A stretch of 6,595 nt of DNA, taken from contig NVQY01000031.1 in the NCBI GenBank assembly GCA_002400675.1, forward strand, positions 12,114 to 18,708, read 5' to 3'. The first letter of the stretch is position 1. The number at the start of each line of letters is the position of its first letter. The notes under the pieces were generated by a model. The model worked only from the letters and a program-made list of their open reading frames with translations, did not search any database and was not told where the DNA came from. Shown piece after piece: positions 6,105 through 6,595 of this stretch. A program made the position numbers and the translations under genes. The DNA comes from Paracoccaceae bacterium (lineage in GTDB: Bacteria > Pseudomonadota > Alphaproteobacteria > Rhodobacterales > Rhodobacteraceae).

Positions 6105-6439
6105 GCCGTCACCTCTTCATCTGCAAAACAGGTCAGGAACCGGCCCCCGGCGTCGCGTTCGCTGACCGCCTGAATGACAAACAACCGGGTGCCGTCGCGA
6201 AACCGCTGATCCTGGGTTGGCCGTGACGGCGCCCCCACCGGGGCCGCGCGCACAACGATGCGGTAACTGGTGCTGGACACCGGCGCCCCGGCCTCGGCCC
6301 TTTCGCGCCCGGTGCGGGCCGTCACCTCGGCCCACAGCTCTCCCAACGCCACCCAGACCTCGCCAAACCCCCCGGCCCCGTCCGGGCTGCGCACAGCCCC
6401 TTCCAGAACCAGTTTGCGGTTCAGACGCGGGGCCTTCAA
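6101..6439 (-). CDS. g7: Head-tail closure (stopper) protein, Phage_H_T_join type
   Basis: The 112-residue product resembles the small beta-barrel head-tail joining proteins (SPP1 gp16-like stopper), equivalent to RcGTA g7, which seal the connector and keep DNA inside the head. Visible features are RLNRKLVLEGAVRSPDGAGG (residues 5-24), ELWAEVTARTGRE and SYRIVVRAAP, ending with a FRDGTRLFVIQAVSERD block. The start is a TTG at 6439: it is the only start codon between the in-frame upstream TAG and the conserved N-terminus, and it overlaps the g6 stop as TTGA. The preceding GGGGGTGGG is a weak ribosome site, so translation probably depends on coupling to g6. The end overlaps g8 as ATGA. Confidence 0.92.
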   Translation of the reverse strand: MKAPRLNRKLVLEGAVRSPDGAGGFGEVWVALGELWAEVTARTGRERAEAGAPVSSTSYRIVVRAAPVGAPSRPTQDQRFRDGTRLFVIQAVSERDAGGRFLTCFADEEVTA

Positions 6440-6595
6440 TGTCCCACCCCCAGGCTAAGACGCACCGCGCGATACCGCTGCACCAGACTGGACACGCCAA
6501 ACGGCATGCACCCATCGCCCAGCGATGTTTCGTCGCGATACTCATAGTAATGCGCCGCCAGCAGCAACACCGCCTGCCCCAGATCGGCGGGCAAA
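6436..6595 (-). CDS. g6: Head-tail connector protein, gp6-like, C-terminal fragment (5' end outside window)
   Basis: A minus-strand frame with no start in the window reads 52 residues from the right edge (first full codon at 6594) to a TGA at 6436-6438. It includes LPADLGQAVLLLAAHYYEYR, the typical C-terminal helix of gp6-like head-tail connector proteins (RcGTA g6 family), then MPFGVSSLVQRYR near the end. The protein binds the portal and forms the next ring toward the tail. Its position directly before g7, with a TTGA overlap, agrees with the GTA order. Only the C-terminus is visible, so the assignment relies on this helix and on context. Confidence 0.85.
   Translation of the reverse strand, partial: LPADLGQAVLLLAAHYYEYRDETSLGDGCMPFGVSSLVQRYRAVRLSLGVGH

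Noticed and set aside
1..6595. CRISPR arrays, tRNA or rRNA genes, insertion sequences, attachment sites
   Set aside because: I found no regularly spaced repeats, tRNA-like cloverleaf, terminal inverted repeats or transposase-like frames; almost all bases are covered by the GTA genes.

Overview
The window is a compact, single-direction run of phage-tail-type genes, all on the minus strand. It matches, gene for gene, the middle and 3' part of the Rhodobacter capsulatus-type gene transfer agent (RcGTA) structural cluster of Rhodobacterales (Alphaproteobacteria). The gene symbols g6 to g15 follow RcGTA numbering. The evidence for a roseobacter/Rhodobacter-type host is the high GC content, the characteristic order of small tail genes, and family-specific sequences: the GTA TIM-barrel protein, the FDWP..LTPAEL chaperone-like protein, and a very short tape measure ending in a GEAGPEAIMPL block. 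I cannot name the genus.

Reading in the direction of transcription (right to left): the 3' end of g6 (head-tail connector, cut by the window edge), g7 (head closure/stopper), g8 (tail terminator), g9 (major tail tube protein), g10 and g10.1 (tail assembly chaperone and its small partner), g11 (tape measure), g12 (distal tail protein), g13 (tail hub, with four cysteines suited to an Fe-S cluster), g14 (NlpC/P60 cell-wall peptidase), and the first 664 codons of g15 (the 'megatron' baseplate/TIM-barrel protein), which runs off the left edge with no stop. The g15 frame was read by hand from an ATG at 1994 and is open to base 1.

The genes are tightly coupled. There are stop/start overlaps at g6/g7 (TTGA), g7/g8 (ATGA), g10/g10.1 (GTGA), g12/g13 and g13/g14 (both TGATG), with gaps of 0 to 21 nt at the other junctions. 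The one exception is an 87-nt, AT-richer gap between g14 and g15. It holds a long hairpin directly upstream of the g15 Shine-Dalgarno sequence and overlaps a near-CtrA-box sequence. That gap is the least explained element in the window.

Functionally, g6-g8 join the DNA-filled head to the tail. g9 builds the tube around g11 with help from g10/g10.1. g12-g15 form the tail tip that contacts and penetrates the recipient cell. Every gene expected between g6 and g15 is present and intact, with no insertion, frameshift or mobile element. I see no evidence for a wholly new system. The window is a well-preserved GTA tail module with a few details worth checking.
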